64,000 bases of DNA from Meridianimarinicoccus roseus (GTDB lineage: Bacteria; Pseudomonadota; Alphaproteobacteria; Rhodobacterales; Rhodobacteraceae), in contig NZ_QGKU01000025.1 in NCBI RefSeq assembly GCF_003172915.1, positions 48,815 through 112,814 on the forward strand, written 5' to 3'. A model generated the notes under the pieces. It saw nothing but the letters and a program-made list of their open reading frames with translations, was not told where the DNA came from and did not search any database. Both the position numbers and the translations under genes were made by a program. Positions 36,111 to 44,909 of the stretch are shown piece by piece; position 1 is the stretch's first letter; each line of letters starts with the position of its first letter.

Positions 36111-37376
36111 ATGACGACTGACGTACATGTGCCCGATATCGGGGATTTCACCGACGTTCCGGTGGTGAGCGTTCTGGTTTCGGTCGGCGACACGGTCGCC
36201 GCCGAGGATCCGCTGATCGAATTGGAAAGCGACAAGGCGACGATGGAAGTGCCGAGCCCCGCCGCCGGCAAGGTCAAGGAGATCAAGGTCTCCGAAGGGG
36301 ACAAGGTGAGCGAGGGCACGCTGATCATCGTGCTCGAAGGCGAGGGCTCGGGCGATGCGCCCAAGGCCGAAGCCCCGAAGACGGAGGCGCCGAAACCGGC
36401 TGCTCCGGCGCAGGCCGCTGCGCCCGCAGCGGCGCCGGCTCCGGTCACGGACAGTGGCTTCGGCAAGGCGCATGCCTCACCTTCGGTACGGGCCTTCGCC
36501 CGGTCGCTCGACATCGACCTGACCAAGGTCAACGGCACCGGCCGCAAGGGACGCATCCTGCGCGAGGACGTGGCGAAGTTCTACAAGCAGGCGGCCGCCC
36601 CGGTCGCGTCGGGCGGTGGCGCTGCGGCGCAGGGCGGCATGGGCATTCCGCCGATCCCGCCGGTGGACTTCTCGAAGTTCGGCAAGGTCGAGGACGTGGA
36701 AATGTCCCGGATCAAGAAGATCTCGGGGCCCGCGCTGCACAGGTCCTGGCTGAACATCCCGCATGTCACACATAACGACGAGGCTGACATCACCGAGCTG
36801 GACAAGTACCGCAAGGAGATGGACACGATGGCCAAGGACGACGGCTATCGGGTGACGCTGCTGTCCTTCGTCATCAAGGCGAGTGTGTCGGCGCTGAAGG
36901 AGCACTGGGAATTCAATTCCTCGATCCATCCCGACGGCGACAAGCTGATCCGCAAGCATTACTACAACATCGGCTTTGCCGCGGACACTCCGAACGGGCT
37001 GATGGTGCCGGTGATCAAGGATGCCGATCGCAAGGGACTCGTGGAGATTTCCAAGGACCTGATGGAGCTGTCCGGCAAGGCCCGAAAGGGTGAACTGAAG
37101 GGACCGGACATGCAGGGCGCGACCTTCACCATCTCCAGCCTCGGCGGGATCGGCGGCACCAGCTTCACGCCCATCGTGAACGCGCCGGAAGTGGCGATCC
37201 TCGGTCTGACGCGCTCGAAGATGGCGCCGGTCTGGAACGGATCCGAATTCGTGCCGCGCCTGATGCAGCCGCTTTCGCTGAGCTATGACCACCGGGCCGT
37301 CGACGGCGCGCTGGCGGCACGGTTCTGCGTGACGCTGAAGACGCTGCTTGGCGACATGCGCAAGTTGATGTGGTAA
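36111..37376 (+). CDS. aceF: Dihydrolipoamide acetyltransferase (pyruvate dehydrogenase E2)
   Basis: A 421-residue E2 with one lipoyl domain (residues 1-80, lipoyl lysine K42 in ELESDKATMEVPSP) and an Ala/Pro/Lys-rich linker. A peripheral-subunit-binding domain (ASPSVRAFARSLDIDL with NGTGRKGRILREDV) follows, then a catalytic domain ending in LSYDHRAVDGALAARF, with the DHR-x-x-DG active-site motif. It carries the acetyl group from AceE to CoA. E. coli AceF has three lipoyl domains; this protein has one, and the neighbouring LpdA carries another. ATG at 36111 (10 bases from GAGGGA) is preferred; a TTG at 36105 is possible. The gene starts 28 bases after aceE. Confidence 0.94.
   Translation: MTTDVHVPDIGDFTDVPVVSVLVSVGDTVAAEDPLIELESDKATMEVPSPAAGKVKEIKVSEGDKVSEGTLIIVLEGEGSGDAPKAEAPKTEAPKPAAPAQAAAPAAAPAPVTDSGFGKAHASPSVRAFARSLDIDLTKVNGTGRKGRILREDVAKFYKQAAAPVASGGGAAAQGGMGIPPIPPVDFSKFGKVEDVEMSRIKKISGPALHRSWLNIPHVTHNDEADITELDKYRKEMDTMAKDDGYRVTLLSFVIKASVSALKEHWEFNSSIHPDGDKLIRKHYYNIGFAADTPNGLMVPVIKDADRKGLVEISKDLMELSGKARKGELKGPDMQGATFTISSLGGIGGTSFTPIVNAPEVAILGLTRSKMAPVWNGSEFVPRLMQPLSLSYDHRAVDGALAARFCVTLKTLLGDMRKLMW
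36132..36329 (+). repeat. Lipoyl-domain DNA repeat, copy 1 (in aceF)
   Basis: This stretch is nearly the same as 37405-37602 in lpdA at both the DNA and protein level, in register with a constant offset of 1273 bases. It codes for the lipoyl domain around K42. Long shared stretches, such as the bases encoding VSVGDTVAAEDPLIELESDK, point to recent duplication or ongoing gene conversion. Confidence 0.85.
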
Positions 37377-37389
37377 GGAGATCAGACAC

Positions 37390-39141
37390 ATGGATGTGAA
37401 AGTACCCGATATCGGCGATTTCTCCGATGTGCCGGTGGTCTCGGTGCTGGTTTCGGTCGGCGACACGGTCGCCGCCGAAGACCCGCTGATCGAACTGGAA
37501 AGCGACAAGGCCACGATGGAAGTGCCCAGCCCCGCCGCGGGCAAGGTCACGAAGATCGTCGTGGCCGAGGGCGACAAGGTGTCCGAAGGCACCGTCATTA
37601 TGGAACTGGAGGCGGAGGGGACCGCGGAGAACGGCGCCATCGAGACCCCGTCCTCCGCCGCGCCCGCGCCGGCGGCGCCCGCCGCCGCCGCACCCGCGAC
37701 GGGCACGGCGACCGGGAGGGGCGACCAGCACGCCGAGGTGGTGGTTCTCGGCTCTGGTCCCGGCGGCTATACCGCCGCCTTCCGCGCTGCCGACCTCGGC
37801 AAGTCCGTGATTCTGATCGAACGTTATCCCACGCTCGGGGGCGTTTGCCTGAACGTCGGCTGCATCCCGTCCAAGGCGCTGCTGCACGTCGCCAAGGTCA
37901 TTACCGAGGCAGAGGAAATGGGCGATCACGGCGTCAGCTTCGCCAAGCCGAAGATCGACCTCGACGAGTTGCGCAAGTTCAAGGACGGCGTGATCGGTCA
38001 GCTGACGGGCGGGCTGGGCGGGCTTGCCAAGGCCCGAAAGGTCACGACAGTGCAGGGTGTTGGCACCTTTACCGGCCCGAACATGATCGAGGTCGCGGGC
38101 GACGCGGGCACCTCGACGGTCAGTTTCGACCAGTGCATCATCGCCGCCGGGTCCGAACCCGTGAAGCTGCCTTTCGTGCCGCATGACGATCCGCGCGTGA
38201 TCGACAGCACCGGCGCGCTGGAACTTGCCGACATCCCCAAGAAGATGCTGGTGCTTGGCGGCGGGATCATCGGTCTGGAGATGGCCTGCGTCTACGATGC
38301 GCTTGGATCCAAGGTCACTGTCGTCGAGTTGATGGACCAGATCATCCCAGGCGCCGACAAGGACATCGTCAAGCCGCTCATGACCCGGATCAAGGGCCGC
38401 TACGAGGATATCCTGCTCAAGACCAAGGTCACAGATGTAAAGGCTCAGAAGAACGGGCTGAAGGTCACCTTCGAGGACGAAAAGGGCGAAAGTTCGTCCG
38501 CGATCTTCGACAAGGTGCTGGTCGCGGTCGGCCGCCGCCCCAATGGCGGCAAGATCGAGGCAGGCGCGGCCGGCGTCGCCGTGGACGAGCGCGGGTTCAT
38601 CGCCGTGGACAACCAGCAGCGCACCAATGTGCCGCACATCTTCGCCATCGGTGATCTCGTCGGCCAGCCGATGCTGGCGCACAAGGCCGTGCATGAAGGC
38701 AAGGTCGCGGCCGAGGTCGCCGCCGGGCACAAGCGCGCCTTCGATGCCCGCGTGATCCCGTCGGTTGCCTATACCGACCCCGAAGTTGCTTGGGCCGGCC
38801 TGACCGAGACCGAGGCGAAGGCGAAGGGCATCAAGTACGAGAAGGGCGTTTTCCCCTGGGCCGCGTCGGGCCGTGCGCTGTCGAACGCGCGCTCCGAAGG
38901 AATGACCAAGCTGCTTTTCGATCCCGAGGACGACCGGGTGATCGGTTGCGCCATCGTCGGCACCAATGCCGGCGACCTGATCTCGGAGGCCGCTTTGGCG
39001 ATCGAGATGGGCGCGGACGCGGTGGACCTTGGTCACACGATCCACCCGCACCCGACGTTGTCCGAGACGGTGAACTTCGCGGCCGAGATGTTCGAGGGCA
39101 CGATCACCGACCTGATGCCGCCGAAGAAGAAAAAAGCCTGA
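37390..39141 (+). CDS. lpdA: Dihydrolipoyl dehydrogenase with N-terminal lipoyl domain (E3)
   Basis: A 583-residue flavoprotein that reoxidises dihydrolipoyl groups with NAD+. Residues 1-80 are a lipoyl domain (K40 in ELESDKATMEVPSP), followed by an Ala/Pro linker to about residue 112. The FAD loop is VVVLGSGPGGYTAAFRAADL, the redox disulphide C153/C158 is in GGVCLNVGCIPSK, and the NAD loop is LGGGIIGLEMACVY. The active-site His is in LGHTIHPHPTLSET. The lipoyl fusion occurs in some alphaproteobacterial and Neisseria-type E3s and tethers E3 to the complex. It follows aceF by 13 bases. Confidence 0.95.
   Translation: MDVKVPDIGDFSDVPVVSVLVSVGDTVAAEDPLIELESDKATMEVPSPAAGKVTKIVVAEGDKVSEGTVIMELEAEGTAENGAIETPSSAAPAPAAPAAAAPATGTATGRGDQHAEVVVLGSGPGGYTAAFRAADLGKSVILIERYPTLGGVCLNVGCIPSKALLHVAKVITEAEEMGDHGVSFAKPKIDLDELRKFKDGVIGQLTGGLGGLAKARKVTTVQGVGTFTGPNMIEVAGDAGTSTVSFDQCIIAAGSEPVKLPFVPHDDPRVIDSTGALELADIPKKMLVLGGGIIGLEMACVYDALGSKVTVVELMDQIIPGADKDIVKPLMTRIKGRYEDILLKTKVTDVKAQKNGLKVTFEDEKGESSSAIFDKVLVAVGRRPNGGKIEAGAAGVAVDERGFIAVDNQQRTNVPHIFAIGDLVGQPMLAHKAVHEGKVAAEVAAGHKRAFDARVIPSVAYTDPEVAWAGLTETEAKAKGIKYEKGVFPWAASGRALSNARSEGMTKLLFDPEDDRVIGCAIVGTNAGDLISEAALAIEMGADAVDLGHTIHPHPTLSETVNFAAEMFEGTITDLMPPKKKKA
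37405..37602 (+). repeat. Lipoyl-domain DNA repeat, copy 2 (in lpdA)
   Basis: This is the partner of the repeat at 36132-36329, in register over the whole lipoyl domain. The flanking linker sequences differ, so the repeat ends with the domain. Confidence 0.85.
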
Positions 39142-39147
39142 TCCGGC

Positions 39148-39169
39148 CCCCGCCGCCTTTGCGGCGGGG
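39148..39169 (+). terminator. Hairpin after lpdA
   Basis: A perfect 9-base-pair stem (CCCCGCCGC at 39148-39156, GCGGCGGGG at 39161-39169) with a CTTT loop begins six bases after the lpdA stop. No clear T-run follows, but position and strength make it the likely end of the aceE-aceF-lpdA transcript. Confidence 0.6.
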
Positions 39170-39251
39170 ATCGGCCGAAAGACTGCAACGGCGCTGGACC
39201 AATCCGGCGCCGTTTGCGTTTATGCACAGGGATGCAGCGAAGGGACGCGCG

Positions 39252-40274
39252 ATGGCTTCGGGACTTCTGGCACTTCTGGACGACGTGGCTGCGATCGCCA
39301 AGGTGGCGGCGGCGTCGGTGGACGACGTTGGCGGGTTGGCGATGAAGGCCGGCGCAAAATCCGCGGGCGTGGTGATCGACGACGCCGCGGTCACGCCGCG
39401 CTACGTGGTCGGGTTCAGCGCACAGCGCGAATTGCCGATCATCTGGTCCATCGCCAAGGGATCGCTGCGCAACAAGCTGCTGTTCTTGCTGCCTGGCGCG
39501 CTGGTGCTGAGTTTCCTTGCGCCGTGGGCGATCACGCCGCTGCTGATGTTCGGCGGGCTGTTCCTGTGCTTCGAGGGTGCCGAAAAGGTCGCCGAAACTC
39601 TGATGCCGGGCTGGGCGCACGGCACAGGACATGACGGCGGGCAAGACGCCGCTGCGCAGAACGGCGCGAAAGGTGGGGAGTTGCCAGGCACCCCGCAGGC
39701 GCTGGAGGAGAAGCGCATCGCCTCGGCGATAAAGACCGATTTCATCCTCTCGGCCGAGATCATGGCACTTACACTTTCTACAGTCCCAGAGGCCGGTCTT
39801 GCGCAGCAGGCGGCGGTGCTGGCCCTGGTCGGGATCGGCATCACGGCGCTGGTTTATGGTGCTGTGGCGCTGATCGTGAAGGCCGATGACGTGGGCGTGT
39901 CGCTGGCGGGGCGATCCGGTCGCCTGATCCCCGCGCTGGGACGCGGGATCGTGCGGGTCATGCCAGGACTGCTCAACGCGCTGACGGTGATCGGGATGAT
40001 TGCGATGCTGATGGTCGGCGGCGGCATCCTGCTGCACGGGCTGGAGGTCCTGGGTCTGTCCGCGCCGCAGCACGTGGTACACGCCGCAGCGCATCTCGTG
40101 GGCTGGGTGCCGGGCGTCGGCGGGGCGCTGGAATGGACACTGGGCGCTGTGCTGACCGTCGCGGTCGGCTTTGCTGTGGGCGTGGCGCTGATCCCGGTCG
40201 TCACGCGCGCGGTCTTGCCGCTGGCTGGGCTGGCTGCCCGGCTACGCAACGGGGACGGAGGCGGGACGGCCTAG
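39252..40274 (+). CDS. DUF808 family inner-membrane protein
   Basis: A 340-residue protein of the DUF808 (YedI-like) family. The N-terminus MASGLLALLDDVAAIAKVAAAS and the block AGVVIDDAAVTPRYVVGF are the family's conserved opening. Several membrane segments follow, including LLFLLPGALVLSFLAPW, LLMFGGLFLCFEG, a pair around AAVLALVGIGITALVYGAVA, and three near the C-terminus. Function is unknown for the family. GAAGGGA precedes the ATG with good spacing. An open frame upstream of it lies within the end of lpdA and is not coding. The stop overlaps the convergent VWA gene by four bases. Confidence 0.85.
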   Translation: MASGLLALLDDVAAIAKVAAASVDDVGGLAMKAGAKSAGVVIDDAAVTPRYVVGFSAQRELPIIWSIAKGSLRNKLLFLLPGALVLSFLAPWAITPLLMFGGLFLCFEGAEKVAETLMPGWAHGTGHDGGQDAAAQNGAKGGELPGTPQALEEKRIASAIKTDFILSAEIMALTLSTVPEAGLAQQAAVLALVGIGITALVYGAVALIVKADDVGVSLAGRSGRLIPALGRGIVRVMPGLLNALTVIGMIAMLMVGGGILLHGLEVLGLSAPQHVVHAAAHLVGWVPGVGGALEWTLGAVLTVAVGFAVGVALIPVVTRAVLPLAGLAARLRNGDGGGTA

Positions 40275-41488
40275 CCCGCGAGCTCGAGAACACGGCCGAA
40301 CGGGGGGGGCGCAGCAGGCAGTGCGGTCACCGCCCAGAGCACAGGCGCCGCAGGCCGAAGGGCGCCGAATCCGCCGTCGAGATCGGTCAGCACCACGATC
40401 AGTGCGGGCGAAAGCCGATCCGCTTGTGCCAGCATTTCGCCAAAGGCGGTGCCGCCTCCACGGCGCGCGGGCAGGCGGGGCAGTCCGCCGGACCAGTCGC
40501 CGGGCCCGAGGCACCGCTGCAGGTGCACAGTTTCGTCGAAGGCCAGTAGGTGGGTTTCGGCGCCGGTGCGGCCTGCGATGCCCGCCAGTTCCGCGCCAAA
40601 GCGAGCCAGCACGTCGTCTGGGATTGATCCCGAAGTGTCCAGCCCCACCGCAATGCGCGCGCGAAGTCCGCCGCGCAGAGCGCCGGGTTCGAACACCGGC
40701 GCGGGTCCGCCCGCCGAGTGCGCGTGTGCATCCATCGCCAGCCAGCGCCGCGCGGGGCGTGCATGGCTGCGGCGGGGCGTGTCTGTCAGCGCACGCGCCA
40801 GCAGGCCCCGCAGCAGCCGTTCCCATGGGGTACGCGCGGCGGGCGCGTCGCCGATCCGCCCGGCCAGCAGCCCCAGCCCGCGACCCGCGGCGCGGCCCGC
40901 TGCCAGTGCCTGTGCAAGTCGCCCCTGCCAGTCCGGCGCGCCGCTGTCCATTGCATCGCCCGTGCCATCCGGCGAAAGGTCGCGCGCCGTGCCCTGCGCA
41001 TCCGCATGGGCTCTTGCCGCCGCCGCCCCGTCCCGCAGCAGCGCGAGATAGAGCCGGTCCAATTCCCACGCTGCCAGCGCGTCGGGGCCCGCTGCCTGCG
41101 GGCCGAGCGTGGCACGAAGCAGGTCCGTCAGACGCAGAGCCGGGCGCGGCAGGGCATGGCCTGCCTGCAGCAACGCCTCGTTCACCAGCGCGTCTGCCGC
41201 GATGTTGTAAATGTCGGGGGTGAAGGCATCGCCTTGCCGTGCAGCCATCGCGCCCATGCGCCGCCCATGGCGCAGCGCCACATGCAGAACGTGATGCCCG
41301 GCCAGCCCGACCTGTTCCGGCAGGCTGAGCGCGGCGAAGTCCGGCCCGTACAGAACCGTGTCGCCGCGCGTGCAGGTGGGCCCGTCGCCGTCCCGATGCG
41401 TGCACCACAGCGCCAGCGCAGCCAGCGCCGGGTCCGCATCGGGCAGGTGGGCGAGGGCGCGGCGCGCGCGGCTGCTGTGACCCTGCAC
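40271..41488 (-). CDS. VWA-like (DUF2201-type) protein, partner of MoxR ATPase
   Basis: A 405-residue protein. The N-terminal half resembles the putative metallopeptidase domain paired with VWA in this family: in LAGHHVLHVALRHGRRMG, the HExxH-like motif reads HHVLH at residues 65-69, so the catalytic Glu is replaced by His. The C-terminal third is VWA-like with a MIDAS-type motif, GLDTSGSIPDD, and a later VVLTDLDGGFG. Such proteins act with MoxR ATPases in chaperone or metal-insertion roles. The start is GTG at 41488, nine bases after the MoxR stop, with a GAGG site. It converges on DUF808 with a four-base stop overlap. The exact function is not known. Confidence 0.75.
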   Translation of the reverse strand: MQGHSSRARRALAHLPDADPALAALALWCTHRDGDGPTCTRGDTVLYGPDFAALSLPEQVGLAGHHVLHVALRHGRRMGAMAARQGDAFTPDIYNIAADALVNEALLQAGHALPRPALRLTDLLRATLGPQAAGPDALAAWELDRLYLALLRDGAAAARAHADAQGTARDLSPDGTGDAMDSGAPDWQGRLAQALAAGRAAGRGLGLLAGRIGDAPAARTPWERLLRGLLARALTDTPRRSHARPARRWLAMDAHAHSAGGPAPVFEPGALRGGLRARIAVGLDTSGSIPDDVLARFGAELAGIAGRTGAETHLLAFDETVHLQRCLGPGDWSGGLPRLPARRGGGTAFGEMLAQADRLSPALIVVLTDLDGGFGALRPAAPVLWAVTALPAAPPPFGRVLELAG

Positions 41489-41497
41489 GCCGCTGCC

Positions 41498-42616
41498 TCA
41501 GTCCAGTCCGGTGGCGCGCCGCTCGGCTGCGTAGGCGGCATAACTTTCGGACTGCAGGAAGGCGTCTTGCAGACCGGTCTTCAGCCCGCGGTCGATCAGC
41601 ATCTCGAAGCCGAAGGCGCACAATTCGGCCAGCGGCAGCGCGTCGAAGCCTTCGCCGGGCCGGACACGGTCGAGTGTGCGGATACCCGCCATCGTGTCGA
41701 TCACGGCGTCGATGCGGGTTGCGTCGGCGGCGCCCACTAGAGCGAAGGCAAGCGCGTTGAGCCCGTTCAGTGTGTCAGGATAGAGCGCGGCGCGTTTGCC
41801 CGGCGCTGCGGCCAGAAGCGCATCGAGTTGCAGGCTGGCAGCGATGTCGTCGGCCACCACCGCGTACTCGGCCGCCGCCGCCGCGCCGACGGTGCCGGCG
41901 ACCATGGCGTTGCGCAACGTACGGTCCGGCACGGCCGCGGTGATCGCACTGACCCGTTCCCAGGACCGCGGCGTGCAAGCGATGGTCTGTCCGCGGCGCA
42001 GCGCGTCCTCGGTCGTGTCCAAAAGATCTGGCCGCGCACGGATGAAAGCGGTGACCGCCGGGTGCACCCCCGCCCGAACTGCGAAGCCGGCCAGCCAGTC
42101 GGCGGGATCGCTGCGCACCACGAGGTGGATCAGTCGGTCCGACAACGCTGTGCCCATATCATGAGCCACCGCGCCGTCGCCCACATCGTTGCCCGCGGCG
42201 ATGACCATGACGCTGTCCGGCAAGCGGTGGCGCCCGACGCGGCGTTCCTGCAACAGCCCGTATACGGTGGGCTGCAGGTAGGGCGATGCGGCGGTCAGTT
42301 CGTCGAGGAACAGGATCGCGGGGCTGTCCGGGTCGTCCGGCAAGTCTTCGGGCCGATACCATACCGTCTTGCGCGTGTCGTGGTCGTAGTAGGGCAGTCC
42401 GCGCAGGTCCTGCGGTTCAATGGTGGTCAGACGCAGGTCGAACAGTTGTGCGCCGATCCGGGCGGCCAGTTGGGTCACGATCTGCGTCTTGCCGACACCG
42501 GGACGACCATGCAGCATCCAGCTTGCCGTCAGCGCGCCGGTCGCCTGCGCTTGCCAGCCGGCCAGCAGGATGTCGTACGCGCGCCCCGCGGCCAGTTCCG
42601 ACGCGTTCACGGTCAT
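41498..42616 (-). CDS. MoxR-family AAA+ ATPase
   Basis: A 372-residue AAA+ protein with Walker A GRPGVGKT at residues 37-44, Walker B AILFLDEL at about 100-107, the helix-2 insert region IEPQDLRGLPYYDHDTRK typical of MoxR ATPases, and a sensor-1 type block VMVIAAGND. TPRSWERVSAI is a family block near the C-terminal lid. It would couple ATP hydrolysis to remodelling of a target presented by the VWA partner encoded just downstream. Its ATG overlaps the stop of the upstream membrane-protein gene (ATGA), so the three genes form one operon. Confidence 0.85.
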   Translation of the reverse strand: MTVNASELAAGRAYDILLAGWQAQATGALTASWMLHGRPGVGKTQIVTQLAARIGAQLFDLRLTTIEPQDLRGLPYYDHDTRKTVWYRPEDLPDDPDSPAILFLDELTAASPYLQPTVYGLLQERRVGRHRLPDSVMVIAAGNDVGDGAVAHDMGTALSDRLIHLVVRSDPADWLAGFAVRAGVHPAVTAFIRARPDLLDTTEDALRRGQTIACTPRSWERVSAITAAVPDRTLRNAMVAGTVGAAAAAEYAVVADDIAASLQLDALLAAAPGKRAALYPDTLNGLNALAFALVGAADATRIDAVIDTMAGIRTLDRVRPGEGFDALPLAELCAFGFEMLIDRGLKTGLQDAFLQSESYAAYAAERRATGLD

Positions 42617-43308
42617 GCCGGGGCCGCGTCCATCAGTGCCGCAAGCCGGGAATGGGCCGACACGGTCTGCGCCTCGAAGGCGATGTCGCGCAGGAACAGG
42701 TCGGCGCGCTGGTTGGCGAGGTGCAGGTCACGCTCGGTCAGCGTGTCGTCGAAAAGGCCCGCCAGCCATGCGCGTTCTTCGGGATCGGGGGTCAGCACTG
42801 CTGCCTGCGGTGCGCCGACTCCCGGCTCCGCCTGGAGAGAGACCAGTGTAAGCGGCGCGATTCGCGCCAGTTCCGACTGTTCCACCACGAGGTGCATCGC
42901 CCCTCGATCAAGGCCGCGCCGCGCCGCGATCCGGCCCAGCACGCGGCGAGCGCGAAAGCGCAGCGTGTCGAGTGTCCGGTCCGCAGTGGCGGCATCCACC
43001 ACCTCGTCGCGCCGGTCCCGCGGCACACGCAGCAGCTTCATCTCGACCACGCCGATCACCAGCAGCATCGCCAGCGGAGCCTGGCTGATCGGAAGGGCGC
43101 TCTCGGGCCAGATGAACATCGCCGCCACAAAGGGCGACAGCGCGAGGCTGAAACGCAGGAACTGCCCTTCCACAACCAGCCGCGCCCAGATCCGAACGGG
43201 CAGGCGCTGGCGCGGCAGGATGGCGACCCTGCCCAGCAGCTTGCGGGGCACGCGGCGGGTTTCCAGCGCGCGGGGGTTCCACACGGTATTGGGCGCGATC
43301 AAGATCAT
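42613..43308 (-). CDS. Uncharacterised membrane-anchored protein of the MoxR-VWA operon
   Basis: A 231-residue protein I do not recognise. It has a basic N-terminus (RRVPRKLLGRVAILPRQRL), then two close hydrophobic segments, about residues 52-66 (FSLALSPFVAAMFIWPE) and 74-90 (APLAMLLVIGVVEMKLL), and a soluble C-terminal domain of about 140 residues. It is the first gene of the operon with the MoxR ATPase and VWA protein and may anchor or recruit the complex to the membrane; this is inference. The start is uncertain: ATG at 43308 or TTG at 43317, neither with a strong ribosome site. Confidence 0.6.
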   Translation of the reverse strand: MILIAPNTVWNPRALETRRVPRKLLGRVAILPRQRLPVRIWARLVVEGQFLRFSLALSPFVAAMFIWPESALPISQAPLAMLLVIGVVEMKLLRVPRDRRDEVVDAATADRTLDTLRFRARRVLGRIAARRGLDRGAMHLVVEQSELARIAPLTLVSLQAEPGVGAPQAAVLTPDPEERAWLAGLFDDTLTERDLHLANQRADLFLRDIAFEAQTVSAHSRLAALMDAAPA

Positions 43309-43400
43309 GCAGGTCAATCTAGGGCGCGCTGGCGTCGTGCGCCAGCACCGAGCGCGGACCCGGGTTGTGCGCTGCGCCCGCGTTGCCCTATCTCAATGAC

Positions 43401-44900
43401 ATGCGCGGCGCACGGATCACGGCGGCATGGCGGATCGGGCTCGGCCTTCTGGCGGCGGGCCTTGTCGTGCTGTCGCTGTGGCAACTGCGGACGGCGCATG
43501 GTGGGACAGTTCAGGCGAAGGTGACGCTGGCGGGCAGCCCGGCGACGGTCTATCGCCCACCGGACGCGAAACGGGAGGCGCCGCTGGTGGTGGTCGCGCA
43601 CGGCTTCGCGGGCTCGCGCCGGATGATGCAGTCACTGTCGCTGACGCTGGCGCGGTCTGGTTTCCTTGTGGTCGCCTTCGATTTCATCGGCCACGGCCGC
43701 GACGACCGGCTGCTTTCGCCGGACGTCGCGCGGATCGAGGGCACCACGGCGCAGCTTGTCCGTCAGACGCAGGCGGTGATCGAGGCCGCGCGCGGGCTGG
43801 ATGGCGCCGCCGCCGGGCCGGTCGCCCTGCTGGGCCACTCGATGGCAACGGATGTGGTGATCCGCGCGGCGCGCGGCGTGCCAGACACGGCGGCCATTGT
43901 GGCGATCTCGATGTACTCCGACGCTGTCACCGCCCGGTTTCCGGAACGTCTGTTGATCGTGTCCGGCGCTTGGGAGGGCCGTCTGCGCAAAGTCGGATTG
44001 CGGCTGCTGCACCAGGTCGATCCCGCGCTGGGAGAGGGCGAGACTGCCCGCGCGGAAGGCGTGCTGCGCCGCGCAATCGCGGCCCCGCGCACCGAACATG
44101 TCGGGGTGCTTTACAGCCCCGTCACGCTGGCCGCCGCGCGTGACTGGATCGCGCAGGCGATGGGCCGCGCGCCGGGCGGACCGGTCGCTGCAATCGGCTG
44201 GCCGGTGCTGGGGCTGCTGGCGGGGCTGGTCCTGGCCTTTCCCGCGCTGCTGCATGCCGTGCCGGGCGCTGCGGCGCCCCCGGCGCCTGGCCCGGTGCCG
44301 CCGCGTGGGCGATTCCTTGCCGCTCTGGCGCTGCCGGTGCTGCCGGCCGCCACGGCAATGCTGGCGCTGGCCGGACAGGGGCCGGTGGCGGGGATGGTGC
44401 CGCTTGCCGCGTTTCTTGGGGTCTGGGGCGCGGTGCAACTGGCCGTGTTGCGCGGCGCGGGCTGGCGGCCGGGACGGGCGCACTGGCCCGCGCTGGGGCT
44501 GCTGCTGGTTTGGGGCCTGGTCTTCGCGCTCGCGCTGGACCGCGCCGGATCCGCTTTCGTGCCCGCCGGGATCCGCGGCCCGCTGATGCTGCTGCTGCTG
44601 ATCGGCGCGCTGCCCTTCGCGCTGGCGGACACCGCGCTGGCACAGGGGGCGCCACTGTGGCGCCGCGTCGTATCGCGGCTCGCGGTGCTCGGGGCATTGG
44701 GCGGCACGATAATGGCGGCGCCCGGCACGCTGGGCCTGATCTTTACGGTGCTGCCCGTGCTGGTCCTGTTCTGGCTGGTCTATGGCAGCTTCGGGCGTTG
44801 GACTGCCATGCGCGCTGGGGCGACCACTGCAGGGCTGGGCAGCGCGGTGGCGCTGGCTTGGGCGCTGGCAGCCAGCACGCCGCTCTTCGCGTTGCCCTGA
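43401..44900 (+). CDS. Alpha/beta hydrolase fused to a polytopic membrane domain
   Basis: A 499-residue protein. After an N-terminal membrane segment (residues about 9-27) comes an alpha/beta-hydrolase domain: oxyanion block VVVAHGFAGSRRMMQ, FDFIGHGRDDRL, and the nucleophile elbow LLGHSMATDVV with Ser. A candidate acid position follows around LLIVSGAWEG, and His is expected in PRTEHVGVLYSP. The C-terminal half, from about residue 265, holds six or more membrane segments. The domain order suggests a hydrolase on the periplasmic or cytoplasmic face acting on a lipid or membrane-associated ester; the side and substrate are not known. The stop lies nine bases from the convergent kinase stop. Confidence 0.75.
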   Translation: MRGARITAAWRIGLGLLAAGLVVLSLWQLRTAHGGTVQAKVTLAGSPATVYRPPDAKREAPLVVVAHGFAGSRRMMQSLSLTLARSGFLVVAFDFIGHGRDDRLLSPDVARIEGTTAQLVRQTQAVIEAARGLDGAAAGPVALLGHSMATDVVIRAARGVPDTAAIVAISMYSDAVTARFPERLLIVSGAWEGRLRKVGLRLLHQVDPALGEGETARAEGVLRRAIAAPRTEHVGVLYSPVTLAAARDWIAQAMGRAPGGPVAAIGWPVLGLLAGLVLAFPALLHAVPGAAAPPAPGPVPPRGRFLAALALPVLPAATAMLALAGQGPVAGMVPLAAFLGVWGAVQLAVLRGAGWRPGRAHWPALGLLLVWGLVFALALDRAGSAFVPAGIRGPLMLLLLIGALPFALADTALAQGAPLWRRVVSRLAVLGALGGTIMAAPGTLGLIFTVLPVLVLFWLVYGSFGRWTAMRAGATTAGLGSAVALAWALAASTPLFALP

Positions 44901-44909
44901 GCGGCAGTT

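Noticed and set aside
37165..39051. A 628-codon open frame on the minus strand opposite lpdA
   Set aside because: It is a GC-bias shadow of lpdA. Its translation is Arg/His/Asp rich without any family motif, while lpdA on the other strand has complete FAD, NAD and disulphide motifs.
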